Shown in pieces: positions 1-9,016 of a DNA stretch of 64,000 nucleotides. A program made the translations under genes and the position numbers. The number at the start of each line of letters is the position of its first letter. Within the stretch, counting starts at the first letter, position 1. Origin of the DNA: Pandoraea faecigallinarum (GTDB taxonomy: Bacteria; Pseudomonadota; Gammaproteobacteria; Burkholderiales; Burkholderiaceae). The notes beneath the pieces were generated by a model. That model was not told where the DNA came from. It did no database searches and saw only the letters and a program-made list of their open reading frames with translations. The stretch spans positions 1,364,001 through 1,428,000 of the forward strand of contig NZ_CP011807.3 in the NCBI RefSeq assembly GCF_001029105.3. The letters run 5' to 3'.

Positions 1-440
1 AGACGTTTCCAGCGTGCGACGTTGGCGGCCTCGTCCTCACCTGCACGCGCCTCGCCGAACGCCGCCGCGAAGTCGCGCTTGCCCGCGGTATGGGGCGCCA
101 CGCTCACCGAGGTGTCCGGCGGCACGGACAGCGTAAAAATGCCGGAGAAGTCCGCGCGCCACGCGCCTGGCGCAATGGCGGATGAGGGCGCCGCGGGCAT
201 CGTTGGGACTGTTTCGTCGGCGGGCGCCGGCGGCGATCGCGGGACCAGTGTGGGAGGGCTGAGCGACGCTTGCGACGTTTGCCAGAAGTCGTTGAGGAAG
301 GCTGTACGCGATTGTTGGGATTGCGGCGTCGATTGCGATGTCGATTGTGCCGTCAGTTGCGGCGCGAGTGTCTGCGTTGCCGCGGTGGGAGAAGGCGCGC
401 AGGGCGGAGGGCTCCCCGATGAAGCCGTCGAAGGGTGACG
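1..440 (-). CDS. Possible partial minus-strand coding frame at the left edge
   Basis: An open frame on the minus strand runs from about position 440 down to the window edge without a stop. Its product would be rich in Gln, Ser, Thr and Pro at first, then has a more ordered stretch with residues such as GAWRADFSGIFTLSVPP and ends in ARWKR at the edge. The first in-frame ATG is at 200; no convincing start or ribosome site is visible further upstream, and a hairpin occupies 457-486. I do not recognise the family. The opposite strand is also open, as is common in GC-rich DNA, so the strand choice rests on the more protein-like composition and is weak. Confidence 0.3.
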
Positions 441-456
441 CGAGGAAGGGAACAAG

Positions 457-486
457 GCGGACTCCTGAACGAGAAAAGGAGTCCGC
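457..486 (-). terminator. Terminator-like hairpin downstream of the MFS gene
   Basis: GCGGACTCCT (457-466) and AGGAGTCCGC (477-486) form a perfect 10-bp stem with a 10-nt loop. It lies about 110 bp past the stop of the leftward MFS gene. The T-run after it on the minus strand is poor (CTTGTT), so termination is likely but not certain. Confidence 0.55.
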
Positions 487-594
487 ACTTTGCCGTGATC
501 GTCAGCGGCGAACTTCGTCCGGCGGGCCGGCGCTTTGCAGACCGGGCGCATCGTTTGACGCCGCACCGGCGCACCGTACCGCCGCTACGACACC

Positions 595-2106
595 TCACTC
601 GATGGACGTCGCTTCGTTGCCTGAACTCTGACGCAGCGGCAACTCCGGCAGTCGCGCGAGCGCGACGATGGCCAGTGCGGCGATCAGCGCACTCCCGCCG
701 AAAAACGCGCCGAAGGCCACTCGCAGATGCTCGGCCATCCCGGGCGGGGCGCCACCCGGGCGCAGGAAGTCGGTCAGTTCGCGCGGTGCGTTGCCATCGT
801 CGCCCGAGACGAGCAGACCGACGATCAGCGCGCCGAACATCGCCACGCCGATCATGCCGCCCAGCGCACGGAAGAACGCATGCGCCGCCGTCGCAATGCC
901 GATATCGCGTGGCGCCACGGCATTCTGCGTGGCCACCGTCATCACGGGCATGGCCGAACCGAACCCGATGCCCACGAGGCCCAGACAACTCCCGATCACC
1001 ACCAGCGGCAGCGACTGCACGCCAAGGGCAATGATCGCCAGTCCGGCAAGGGCCACTGGCAGACCGATCTGCGGCGGGCGCTTGTAGTGCCCCGTCATGC
1101 GCATGTAATGCCCGGAACTCAGGGCGCCGACCACGATACCGAGCAGCGGCAGAATCAGCATCAGCCCGGAACTGCTGGCGGACTCGCCGCGCTGCAATTG
1201 CAAATAAAGCGGCACGTAGATGCCGATGCTGATGTTGACCATCATCACCAGCACGGCCATCGTCGAGGTCATCCGGAATACCGGATTGGCGAGCAGCGCG
1301 AGCGGCAGCAGCGGCTCGCGTACCGTACGCTGATGCCGCAAAAACACCGCGCCGATTGCCACGGTCGCCGCAACGAGGCCGCCGATCTCCGGCGACATCC
1401 ATGCGTAACGATGCCCGCCCCAGGTAAGGGCGAGCAGCAGGCAGACGGTGGCGGCGATCAGCAGCAGCGAGCCGAGATAGTCGATGCTCGGCTTGCCGGC
1501 GCGACGCGGCAGACGTCGCAGTGCGCGGTCGCTCAGATAAATGGCGAGCAGGCCGAGCGGGAGATTGATCCAGAAGATGAGCGTCCAGTTCAGATACTGG
1601 GCGAACACGCCGCCGGTGACCGGCCCCGCGACACCGGAGACGGCGAACATCCCCGAGATGTACCCCTGGTAGCGGCCACGCTCGCGCGGCGAGACGATAT
1701 CGGCGATCACCGTGTTCGACAGTGCGATCAGTCCGCCGCCGCCGAGTCCCTGCACGCCGCGCGCGACGATCAGCGCCAGCATGCTCGGCGCGAGGGCGCA
1801 CAATACCGATCCCACGAGAAAGACGGCCACGCTCACGGCGATGACGACGCGTCGCCCGAGCAGATCCGAGAGCTTGCCGACGATGGGCGTGATCGCCGTG
1901 GACGACAGCAGATAGGCCGTGACGACCCAGGACACGGCGTCGAAGCTGCCGAGGTCGCGCGCGATGGTCGGCAGGGCGGGCGCGACGATAGTCTGGTCGA
2001 GCGAGCCGAGAAACATGATGAGCAGCAGGCCGGTGAGGATCGACTTGACCTCCGCGGGCGTGAGCGAGACACCGGCGGGCGTCGTCTGTGAGTCGTTGGC
2101 GGGCAT
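595..2106 (-). CDS. DHA2-family (EmrB/QacA type, 14-TM) MFS multidrug efflux transporter
   Basis: A 503-residue integral membrane protein expected to export toxic compounds using the proton gradient. The N-terminus MPANDSQTTPAG is followed by the first helix and the DHA motif LGSLDQTIVAPALPTIARDL, then the loop motif GKLSDLLGRR (family motif A), and motif C-like glycine-rich helices around VAGPVTGG. Length and helix count suit the 14-helix DHA2 group rather than 12-helix transporters. I chose ATG 2106; the frame stays open to 2181, but that extension would encode a terminator hairpin. No membrane fusion partner (EmrA-like) lies next to it. Substrate is unknown. It is separated from the next leftward gene by a terminator, so it is probably its own transcription unit. 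Confidence 0.85.
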   Translation of the reverse strand: MPANDSQTTPAGVSLTPAEVKSILTGLLLIMFLGSLDQTIVAPALPTIARDLGSFDAVSWVVTAYLLSSTAITPIVGKLSDLLGRRVVIAVSVAVFLVGSVLCALAPSMLALIVARGVQGLGGGGLIALSNTVIADIVSPRERGRYQGYISGMFAVSGVAGPVTGGVFAQYLNWTLIFWINLPLGLLAIYLSDRALRRLPRRAGKPSIDYLGSLLLIAATVCLLLALTWGGHRYAWMSPEIGGLVAATVAIGAVFLRHQRTVREPLLPLALLANPVFRMTSTMAVLVMMVNISIGIYVPLYLQLQRGESASSSGLMLILPLLGIVVGALSSGHYMRMTGHYKRPPQIGLPVALAGLAIIALGVQSLPLVVIGSCLGLVGIGFGSAMPVMTVATQNAVAPRDIGIATAAHAFFRALGGMIGVAMFGALIVGLLVSGDDGNAPRELTDFLRPGGAPPGMAEHLRVAFGAFFGGSALIAALAIVALARLPELPLRQSSGNEATSIE

Positions 2107-2133
2107 GCGATTGTGCAAAACGTTTCGGGGAGC

Positions 2134-2166
2134 AAAAAACAGGCCGTCCCCGAAAGAGACGGCCTG
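2134..2166 (-). terminator. Rho-independent terminator between two leftward MFS genes
   Basis: CAGGCCGTC (2140-2148) pairs perfectly with GACGGCCTG (2158-2166). On the minus strand it is followed by six T residues (2139-2134). It should end transcription coming from the 2313-3629 MFS gene. It lies only 28 bp before the ATG of the next gene, leaving little room for a separate promoter. Confidence 0.75.
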
Positions 2167-2312
2167 GTGCGTGCGAAACATGTTACTCCCGCTGTGCCGC
2201 CCCGGCCAACCGGCCCGTGGGCGCCGGGTCGCGGCGATCGGGACGAGGTTTCGTCAGGCGATCCGATGCCGGACAGCCGGGCAGCCGGACCGTTGGACGA
2301 AGGCGTCGGCGA

Positions 2313-3629
2313 TCACCGGTTTACCAGTCGCGCCGGTACCGCGAGCGTCAGCAATCCGCCCAGGATCATGAACACCGTGAGCAGGAACATGCCGCTGTTG
2401 GTGCTCTGGGTCGCGTCCTTCAGGAAGCCGATCAGATACGGACCGACGAATCCGGCCAGATTTCCCAGCGAGTTGATCATCGCGATACCGGCTGCGGCGG
2501 CGGTGCCGCCGAGAAACGCCGTGGGCAGGCTCCAGAACAGGGGCAGCACGATCATGATGCCCATCGTGGCGAGCGTGAGCGCCACCATGGCAAGTTGGGT
2601 GTTGTGACTCCACACCGTCGACAGGAACAGGCCGGCGGCGCCGGCGAACGCCGGAATCGCAATGTGCCAGCGGCGTTCCCCGCGCAGGTCCGAGCGGCGG
2701 CCCACCAGCACCATCGCAATCACGGCGAAGAAGTACGGAATGGCGGTCAGCAGGCCGATCTGCAACGGATCGGTCACGCCGGTGCTCTTGATGATGGTCG
2801 GCAGCCAGAAGCCCACGCCGTACAGACCGATCACGAACGAGAAGTAGATCAGGCTCATCATCCACACGCGCGGGCTGGAGAAGACGTGGCGCAGCGGCAG
2901 GTCTTCCTCGGCGAGCACGTCGCTTGCAATGTTGCGCTCGAGCAGCGACTTTTCGTCGTCGTTCAGCCACTTGGCATCGCGAATGCGATCGTCGAGCACG
3001 AACAGCACCGCAATGCCGATGACGACCGACGGAATGGCTTCGATCAGGAACATCCATTGCCAGCCGGCGAGGCCGCTCACGCCGCTCATATCCTTCAGAA
3101 TCCAGCCAGAGATCGGTCCGCCGATGAGGCCCGAGAGGGCGACGGCCGTCATGAACCACGCTGTCATGCGCCCGCGACGCGACGCCGGATACCAATATGT
3201 GATGTAGAGAATGATGCCGGGAAAGAACCCCGCTTCGGCCACACCGAGCAGGAAGCGCATGACATAGAACATCGACGGCGTGGTGACGAACATTGTCGCC
3301 CCCGAGATGATGCCCCACGAAATCATGATGCGCGCGATCCACACACGCGCGCCCACGCGATGCAGGATCACGTTGCTGGGCACCTCGAAGATGAAGTACC
3401 CGATGAAGAAGATGCCCGCGCCGAGACCGAACACCGTCTCGGAGAATTGCAGGTCGCCGACCATCTGCAACTTGGCGAAGCCCACGTTCACGCGATCGAG
3501 ATAGGCGACCACGTAGCACAGCAGCAGAAACGGAATGAGCCGCCAGCCGACCTTGCGATAGGTGGCCGCTTCAAAGTCGGCCGAGGGCGTGCCGGTCATG
3601 GGCGAGGGGGGCGTCGGAACGCTGTTCAT
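2313..3629 (-). CDS. ACS-family MFS organic-acid permease
   Basis: A 438-residue, 12-helix transporter of the anion:cation symporter family, which imports organic and sugar acids with protons. Seen: LIPFLLLCYVVAYLDRVNVGFAK (helix 1, read in two parts) with the ACS hallmark DRVNVGFA, then the GYFIFEVPSNVILHRVGAR motif. The start ATG at 3629 has a strong ribosome site (GGAGGAGA about 6 nt upstream). It follows an SDR gene and an aldehyde dehydrogenase in the same direction and is the likely uptake route for the substrate of this catabolic operon. The exact substrate cannot be read from sequence. Confidence 0.85.
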   Translation of the reverse strand: MNSVPTPPSPMTGTPSADFEAATYRKVGWRLIPFLLLCYVVAYLDRVNVGFAKLQMVGDLQFSETVFGLGAGIFFIGYFIFEVPSNVILHRVGARVWIARIMISWGIISGATMFVTTPSMFYVMRFLLGVAEAGFFPGIILYITYWYPASRRGRMTAWFMTAVALSGLIGGPISGWILKDMSGVSGLAGWQWMFLIEAIPSVVIGIAVLFVLDDRIRDAKWLNDDEKSLLERNIASDVLAEEDLPLRHVFSSPRVWMMSLIYFSFVIGLYGVGFWLPTIIKSTGVTDPLQIGLLTAIPYFFAVIAMVLVGRRSDLRGERRWHIAIPAFAGAAGLFLSTVWSHNTQLAMVALTLATMGIMIVLPLFWSLPTAFLGGTAAAAGIAMINSLGNLAGFVGPYLIGFLKDATQSTNSGMFLLTVFMILGGLLTLAVPARLVNR

Positions 3630-3719
3630 ACGGAATCTCCTCCGGTTTGACGTTGTGTTGTCTAGTTATCGTGTGTTTGGGACAACTACGGTGCTACGGA
3701 CCACGGAAACAGCAGATGC

Positions 3720-4478
3720 TCAGATGCAACGGCCGCCGTCGACTTCGAGGCATACGCCGGTGATGAATGCCGCGTCGTCGCTGGCGAGATACAGACACGC
3801 GTTCGCAATGTCCTGCGGGGTGGAGAAGCGCCCGAGCGGAATGCCGGCGAGAAACCTGGCGCGGTTCTCGGGGGTGTTGGGCACACCCATGAATTCGGCG
3901 GTCAGGCCGGTGTCGCCAATGACCGGGTTGACGCAGTTCACGCGAATGTTCTGCGCACCGAATTCGGCGGCCATCGCTTTGCTCGCGGTGATCACGGCCC
4001 CTTTGCTGCCGTTGTACCAGACAAGGCCCGGGCGCGGACGCACGCCCGCCGTCGACGCGATGTTGATCATCACGCCGCCGCCGCGTTGCTGGAAATACGG
4101 AATGACGGCGCGCGCGCTCCAGAAGATGCTCTTGACGTTGACCGCATACACGCGGTCGAACTCGGCCTCGGTGACTTCGAGCAATGGCTTGTTGCGATGT
4201 GTCGTGCCCGCGTTGTTCACGACCACATCGAGATGCCCGAAGCGCGTGACGGCTTCGTGGAGCAGCGTGACGTGGTCGTCCTCGCGGCAGACGTCGCCAT
4301 ACACGAACGCTGCGCGGCCACCGGCGCCGACGATCTCACCGGCCACGCGCTCACCCGCCTCGCGGTTCAGATCGTTGACGATGACCGCCGCGCCCTCGCG
4401 CGCGAACGTCTTCGCGATTCCTTCGCCGAAGCCCGATCCGGCGCCCGTCACGATGGCCACTTTCTCTTGCAAACGCAT
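3720..4478 (-). CDS. SDR-family NAD(P)-dependent oxidoreductase
   Basis: A 252-residue classical short-chain dehydrogenase/reductase. It carries the nucleotide motif TGAGSGFG near residues 12-19, the NNAG motif, the catalytic serine in NIASTAG and the YNGSK catalytic Tyr/Lys pair. The C-terminus (ITGVCLEVDGGRCI) matches the usual end of the family, so the gene is complete. Start chosen at ATG 4478, the position where homology begins; the frame is open far upstream inside the neighbouring gene. It lies between the aldehyde dehydrogenase (32 bp away) and the MFS permease, all leftward, so it probably oxidises an alcohol or hydroxyacid intermediate of the pathway. Confidence 0.88.
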   Translation of the reverse strand: MRLQEKVAIVTGAGSGFGEGIAKTFAREGAAVIVNDLNREAGERVAGEIVGAGGRAAFVYGDVCREDDHVTLLHEAVTRFGHLDVVVNNAGTTHRNKPLLEVTEAEFDRVYAVNVKSIFWSARAVIPYFQQRGGGVMINIASTAGVRPRPGLVWYNGSKGAVITASKAMAAEFGAQNIRVNCVNPVIGDTGLTAEFMGVPNTPENRARFLAGIPLGRFSTPQDIANACLYLASDDAAFITGVCLEVDGGRCI

Positions 4479-4510
4479 GCCTTGTCTCCGAAGGTCCGTG
4501 CCGCTGCGAA

Positions 4511-5986
4511 TCAACCGTGCCGGATGGCGACAGTCTTGAGTACCGTGAATCCGTAAAGCGCTTCGAAACCCTTCTCGCGGCCGTGCCCGGAGTGCTTCAT
4601 GCCGCCGAAGGGCAATTCCACGCCACCGCCGGCGCCATAATTGTTGATGAAGACCTGTCCCGCGCGAATGTTGCGCGCCAAACGCATCTGCCGTGCGCCG
4701 TCGCGTGTCCATACACCGGCGGCAAGGCCGTAGAGCGTGCCGTTGGCCAGACGTACCGCATCGGCTTCGTCCGTGAACGGCATGGCGGCGAGTACCGGGC
4801 CGAACACTTCGTCGCGCGCAAGACGGTGCGTGTGAGGCACGTCGCGCAGCAGCGTCGGTGCCTGATAGAAGCCCGCTTCCGGCGCACTGCCGACGACTTC
4901 GCCTTGCGACATCACGGCAATGCCGTCGTGCTGCGCTTCGGACAGGAAGTCCCACACACGCTGCTGCTGACGCGCGTTGATGAGCGGGCCGAGGTCGAGA
5001 TCGTCGTGCGAGGGCCCCACGCGCAGCCGTGCGAAGGCATCGGCGAGATGGGCAAGCACCGTTTCGTAGGCGTCGCGCTGCACCAGCAGACGGCTGCCGG
5101 CCGAGCACGTCTGCCCGGCGTTTTGCACGATGGCGTTGACCACCACGGGGAGCACGGCGTCCATGTCGGCATCCGCAAAGACGATTTGAGGCGATTTGCC
5201 GCCGAGTTCCAGTGTGACCGGTGTGTGGTTCGCCGCCGCCATCTGCGAGATCAGCGTGCCGGTCGCGGGCGAGCCTGTGAACGAGATGTGGTCGACGCCG
5301 GGGTGTCTGGCAAGTGCCGCCCCGGCCTCCGCCCCGTATCCCGTGACGACGTTGAGCGCCCCCGGCGGCAACCCGGCTTCCTTCGAGAGTTCCGCCACGC
5401 GCAGCAGCGACAGGCAGGCATCTTCGGCCGGTTTGACGACGCACGCATTACCCGTGGCGAGTGCGGCGGCCACGCTGCGTCCGAAGATCTGCAACGGGTA
5501 ATTCCAGGGAATGATGTGTCCGGTGACACCGTGCGGCTCCCGCACCGTGAAGACGGTGAAGCCTTGCTGATAAGGGATGGTCTCGCCGTGCAGTTTGTCC
5601 GCCGCCCCCGCGTAGAACTCGAAGTACCGGACGATGGCGGCGGCGTCTGCCCGGGCTTGTTTGAGCGGCTTGCCGGTGTCGCGCGCCTCAAGCTGCGCCA
5701 GGGCTTCCTGATGCTTCGCGAGAATCGCGGCGAAGGCGTAAAGCATGCGGCCGCGCTCGGCTGCCGCCATGCGGCCCCAGTCGCCTTCGAAGGCCGCGCG
5801 GGCTGCGCCGACGGCGCGATCGATGTCTTCGGCGTCGCCGCGTGCGATTTCGGTAAACGGTTGTCCGTCGGAAGGATCGATGACGGCGATGACGGTGTTC
5901 GCAGCGTTGGCGGAAGTGGACAGCGGACCCGTGCGCCTGGCCGGGGCAACCCACTGATTGCCGATGAAGTGTGTAGCTTCTGGCAT
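4511..5986 (-). CDS. NAD(P)-dependent aldehyde dehydrogenase
   Basis: A 491-residue aldehyde dehydrogenase superfamily member (betaine-aldehyde/semialdehyde type) that oxidises an aldehyde to an acid in the cytoplasm. Visible: the general-base region LELGGKSPQIVFADADMD, the catalytic cysteine in NAGQTCSAGSRL, the cofactor motif FTGSPATGT, and the C-terminal FGGMKHSGHGREKG. Length is normal. Start at ATG 5986 (MPEATHFIGNQ); the frame continues to 6025 but that segment is not family-like. First gene of the leftward operon, transcribed away from the FAD-dependent dehydrogenase operon across a 270-bp divergent promoter region. Substrate specificity is not determinable. Confidence 0.88.
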   Translation of the reverse strand: MPEATHFIGNQWVAPARRTGPLSTSANAANTVIAVIDPSDGQPFTEIARGDAEDIDRAVGAARAAFEGDWGRMAAAERGRMLYAFAAILAKHQEALAQLEARDTGKPLKQARADAAAIVRYFEFYAGAADKLHGETIPYQQGFTVFTVREPHGVTGHIIPWNYPLQIFGRSVAAALATGNACVVKPAEDACLSLLRVAELSKEAGLPPGALNVVTGYGAEAGAALARHPGVDHISFTGSPATGTLISQMAAANHTPVTLELGGKSPQIVFADADMDAVLPVVVNAIVQNAGQTCSAGSRLLVQRDAYETVLAHLADAFARLRVGPSHDDLDLGPLINARQQQRVWDFLSEAQHDGIAVMSQGEVVGSAPEAGFYQAPTLLRDVPHTHRLARDEVFGPVLAAMPFTDEADAVRLANGTLYGLAAGVWTRDGARQMRLARNIRAGQVFINNYGAGGGVELPFGGMKHSGHGREKGFEALYGFTVLKTVAIRHG

Positions 5987-6256
5987 GTCGACTGCACCTC
6001 GTGTGAAGGGTGGAGCCATTATCACTTAACTCACGGGAGCGTTGACCGCCGTATCGGTCACATCCGCATAAACACCTAAAATGAGTGCATTGCAATTAAA
6101 GATATTTTATTGCAATTTTTTCTCGCCTATCCTTGATTACAACGAATCGCCAGACGGGCGTCTGGCACGGCACTGCTGCTCGTTGCGCACTTCCTGAGAC
6201 GATTCTCGGACGCGCCGGGCGCCAGTCGACGCGAAGCCTTCAGGAGCAGGCAGGCA
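5987..6256. promoter_or_regulatory. Divergent promoter region with paired ATTGCAAT words
   Basis: The 270 bp between the divergent ALDH and FAD-oxidase operons contain no gene. Two copies of the self-complementary word ATTGCAAT lie at 6089-6096 and 6109-6116, and the whole 6091-6114 stretch is an imperfect palindrome with an AT-rich centre. Related ATTGTAAT words precede the iclR-type gene at 13940-13962, so this is a candidate IclR operator. Confidence 0.5.
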
Positions 6257-7693
6257 ATGAACGATGCAGTCACGCACGACACGCTGTTGAACCGGTTGCG
6301 GGATGCGCTCGGCGCAGACGCGGTGCTCACCGGCGAGACCGACACCGCCGGTTACACGGAAGACTGGCGCGCGCGCTATCGGGGCGAAGCCCTGTGCGTG
6401 GTGCTGCCGTCCTCCACGGCGCAGGTCAGCGATATTGTGAAGTTGTGCGCGGCGGCCGGGGTGCCGATCCTCCCGCAGGGTGGTAATACGAGCCTGTGCG
6501 GCGGCGCGGTCCCGCAGACCCAGGGGCCCGCTCCGGTCATTCTCAATCTCGCGCGCATGCGCCATATCCGTCAGGTCGATGCCGCGAACGGTTCGATGGT
6601 CGTTGAAGCCGGGTGCATTCTGAAAACGGTCCAGGATGCGGCGGCCGACGTCGGACGTCTCTATCCCGTCAGTCTCGGTGCCGAAGGCTCCTGCCAGATC
6701 GGCGGCACGCTCTCGACCAACGCGGGCGGCACGAGCGTGCTGCGTTACGGCAACACCCGGGAGAACGTGCTTGGCCTGGAAGTGGTGCTGGCCGACGGCA
6801 CGGTCTGGGACGGTCTGCGTGCGCTGCGCAAGGACAATACCGGTATCGACCTCAAGCATCTTTTCATTGGGGCGGAAGGCACGCTGGGCATCATCACGGC
6901 GGCCGCGCTCAAGCTGCATCCGCTGCCCACGCATCACGCGCTTGCCTGGTTCGCGCCGCGCGATCCGGGCGCGGCGCAACAGATTCTCGGCATGTTCCAG
7001 AACGCCTGCGGCTCACGCCTGTCCGCGTTCGAAATCATGAATCGCCACCAGCTCGATCTGGTGCTGGCCCATGTGCCGAATCGCCGCAACCCGCTCACCG
7101 GTGCGCATGACTGGCACGTGCTTGTCGAACTGGGCGACACGCGCGATGCCGAAGGGCTCGAAGCGGTACTCACCGAAACGCTGGGCGAAGCCATCGAGAA
7201 GGGGCTGGTGGAGGACGCCGTCATTGCCGCGAACGAGACGCAGCGCGCCGACCTCTGGGAGGTGCGTCACAGCGTGAGCGAGGCGAACAAGAAGGCCGCC
7301 GTCGGGCTCACGACCGATTGCGCCGTGCCCGTGTCGAGCGTGCCGGAGTTCATCGAGGCTTCCACCCGCGCGGTACACGCCATCGTGCCAGGACTCGACA
7401 TCGCCATCGTCGGCCATATGGGCGACGGCAACGTGCACTTCATTCCGATGTTCTCGTTCGCCGACTGGGCGGCGCTTGCCGACAGCGCCGCGATGGGCGA
7501 TGCGATGCGCGCGTGCGTCAACGACGTGGCCGCGCGTCTGTCCGGCACCTTCAGTGCCGAGCACGGCGTGGGACAAACGGGCTTGCCGCTGATGCGGCGC
7601 TACAAGGCGCCGGCCGAGCTGGCACTCATGCGTACGGTGAAGGCCGCACTCGATCCGAATCGGCTGTTCAACCCGGGGCGCCTCGTGCCCTGA
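6257..7693 (+). CDS. FAD-binding oxidoreductase (D-2-hydroxyacid dehydrogenase / GlcD-like)
   Basis: A 478-residue flavoprotein of the vanillyl-alcohol-oxidase/PCMH superfamily, the group of D-lactate, glycolate (GlcD) and D-2-hydroxyglutarate dehydrogenases. It has the FAD-binding segment PQGGNTSLCGGAVP near residue 75-88, a second FAD motif in GAEGSCQIGGTLSTNAGG, and the C-terminal substrate/metal motif GHMGDGNVHF, and it ends with the typical LFNPGRLVP. It is complete. It starts the rightward operon of ABC importer and DapA-like genes. It likely oxidises a D-2-hydroxyacid formed or imported in this pathway; the electron acceptor is unknown. Confidence 0.85.
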   Translation: MNDAVTHDTLLNRLRDALGADAVLTGETDTAGYTEDWRARYRGEALCVVLPSSTAQVSDIVKLCAAAGVPILPQGGNTSLCGGAVPQTQGPAPVILNLARMRHIRQVDAANGSMVVEAGCILKTVQDAAADVGRLYPVSLGAEGSCQIGGTLSTNAGGTSVLRYGNTRENVLGLEVVLADGTVWDGLRALRKDNTGIDLKHLFIGAEGTLGIITAAALKLHPLPTHHALAWFAPRDPGAAQQILGMFQNACGSRLSAFEIMNRHQLDLVLAHVPNRRNPLTGAHDWHVLVELGDTRDAEGLEAVLTETLGEAIEKGLVEDAVIAANETQRADLWEVRHSVSEANKKAAVGLTTDCAVPVSSVPEFIEASTRAVHAIVPGLDIAIVGHMGDGNVHFIPMFSFADWAALADSAAMGDAMRACVNDVAARLSGTFSAEHGVGQTGLPLMRRYKAPAELALMRTVKAALDPNRLFNPGRLVP

Positions 7694-7840
7694 GTCGCGG
7701 TGTCGTGCGACGTTCCGAAACGCTTCGCACCGATTCCGCTTTTCTGGTTTGTTGTTTGTTTTGCCATAACTGCGCGCGCGGCGGCTGTGCCGAAATCGCG
7801 TCCGTCGCCGCGCCCACCCTCCCAGTCAAGACCGGAGACC

Positions 7841-8971
7841 ATGATGAAACGCAAGACCTCCGCAGGTTCGCTCGACACCACCGGCAACAACGCAGCGATG
7901 CTCGCACAACCGGGCCGCCGCACGGCCATGAAGACGGCGATCGCCGGGGCGGCCGCCGTCGCCTTCCCGTTCGTGTGGACGCCCTCGCGCGCCGCGACCA
8001 AGCGCATCGTAGTGCGCGACGACGGCGGTATCTACACGAAGGCGTACGACGCCGTGTACTACAAGCCGTTCGCCAAGGCGACGGGTATCGAAGTGGTCGG
8101 CGTGCAGGCCAACGCCGAGCCGACCGCCCAGATCAAGAGCATGGTCGAAGCCGGCAGCTACACGTGGGACATGGCCAAGATCAGCCAGCCCGCCATTTTG
8201 CTGCTGACTTCGGGCGGCAAGGAATATCTGGAGCGTCACGGTCTCGAGTCGGATCCGACCATCGCCAGGATCCCGAAGCAATACATGTCGCCGTTCGGCG
8301 TGGGCACCAACGTCTACTCGACCGTGCTTGCCTATCGCACCGATGCGTTCAAGGGCCGCAAGGCGCCGTCGTCCTGGGCTGATCTGTGGAATGTGAAGGA
8401 CTTCCCGGGCCGTCGCTCGATTCGCAAGTATCCGTTCGACACCATCGAAGAAGCGTTGCTGGCCGACGGCGTTGCTCCGGGTTCGGTCTATCCGTGCGAC
8501 TTCGACCGCGCTTTCAGGAGCCTCGACAAGATCGCCAAGCAAGTCGCCGTGTGGTGGACGACCGGTGCGCAGGTCGAGCAGATGCTGGGCTCGGGCGAAG
8601 TGGACATGGTCGCCACGTGGGCCTCGCGTGCGCAGTCGGCGCAAGCCAACGGTGTGCCGGTCGAGATCGTGTGGAACCAGAATATCTGGGGCTGCGATAA
8701 CTGGTCGATTCTGAAGGGCACACCGAACGCCGCCGCGTGCCGCGAGTTCATCAAGTTCGCGAGCGACCCGAAGCGTCAGGCGGAACTGGTCAAGTACTTC
8801 CCGGCCGGTATGACGCAACCGGAAGCGTTCAACTACGTGAAGCCGGAAATCGCCAGGCACTGCCCGACGTTCCCGGAAAACATGAAGAGCGGTGTGCACA
8901 TCAACGCGCAGTTCTGGCAGCAGAATCAGAGCGTTGCGCTCGAACGCTTCAACCGCTGGATCCTGACCTGA
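7841..8971 (+). CDS. Tat-exported ABC transporter substrate-binding protein (PotD-like)
   Basis: A 376-residue periplasmic binding protein of the spermidine/putrescine-type (PotD/PotF) family. The N-terminus has a twin-arginine signal: GRRTAMKTAIAGAAAVAFPF and cleavage near SRA. Mature features include the interdomain segment YTWDMAKIS, KAPSSWADLWNVKDFPGRR and WNQNIWGCDNW. Start ATG 7841 follows a GGAGA ribosome site; the open frame begins at 7700 but the upstream part is not signal-like. Encoded just before its ATPase and permease. Binding-protein fold does not fix the ligand: PotD-like proteins also bind organic acids and opine-type compounds, and the neighbourhood argues for an acid rather than a polyamine. 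Confidence 0.85.
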   Translation: MMKRKTSAGSLDTTGNNAAMLAQPGRRTAMKTAIAGAAAVAFPFVWTPSRAATKRIVVRDDGGIYTKAYDAVYYKPFAKATGIEVVGVQANAEPTAQIKSMVEAGSYTWDMAKISQPAILLLTSGGKEYLERHGLESDPTIARIPKQYMSPFGVGTNVYSTVLAYRTDAFKGRKAPSSWADLWNVKDFPGRRSIRKYPFDTIEEALLADGVAPGSVYPCDFDRAFRSLDKIAKQVAVWWTTGAQVEQMLGSGEVDMVATWASRAQSAQANGVPVEIVWNQNIWGCDNWSILKGTPNAAACREFIKFASDPKRQAELVKYFPAGMTQPEAFNYVKPEIARHCPTFPENMKSGVHINAQFWQQNQSVALERFNRWILT

Positions 8972-9016
8972 TCCTCACCTGCTGTTCCGTTTCACGTTTT
9001 TTGGGGTGCTGATCTC

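Noticed and set aside
353..1801. Long minus-strand frame overlapping the DHA2 transporter gene
   Set aside because: Arg/Ala/Gly-rich translation with no domain; it is a GC-skewed shadow of the transporter gene in another frame.
2088..3650. 520-codon plus-strand frame across the ACS permease
   Set aside because: Translation is His/Arg/Glu-rich without protein-like pattern; antisense shadow.
4517..6079. 520-codon plus-strand frame opposite the aldehyde dehydrogenase
   Set aside because: Antisense shadow. The minus strand has all ALDH motifs.
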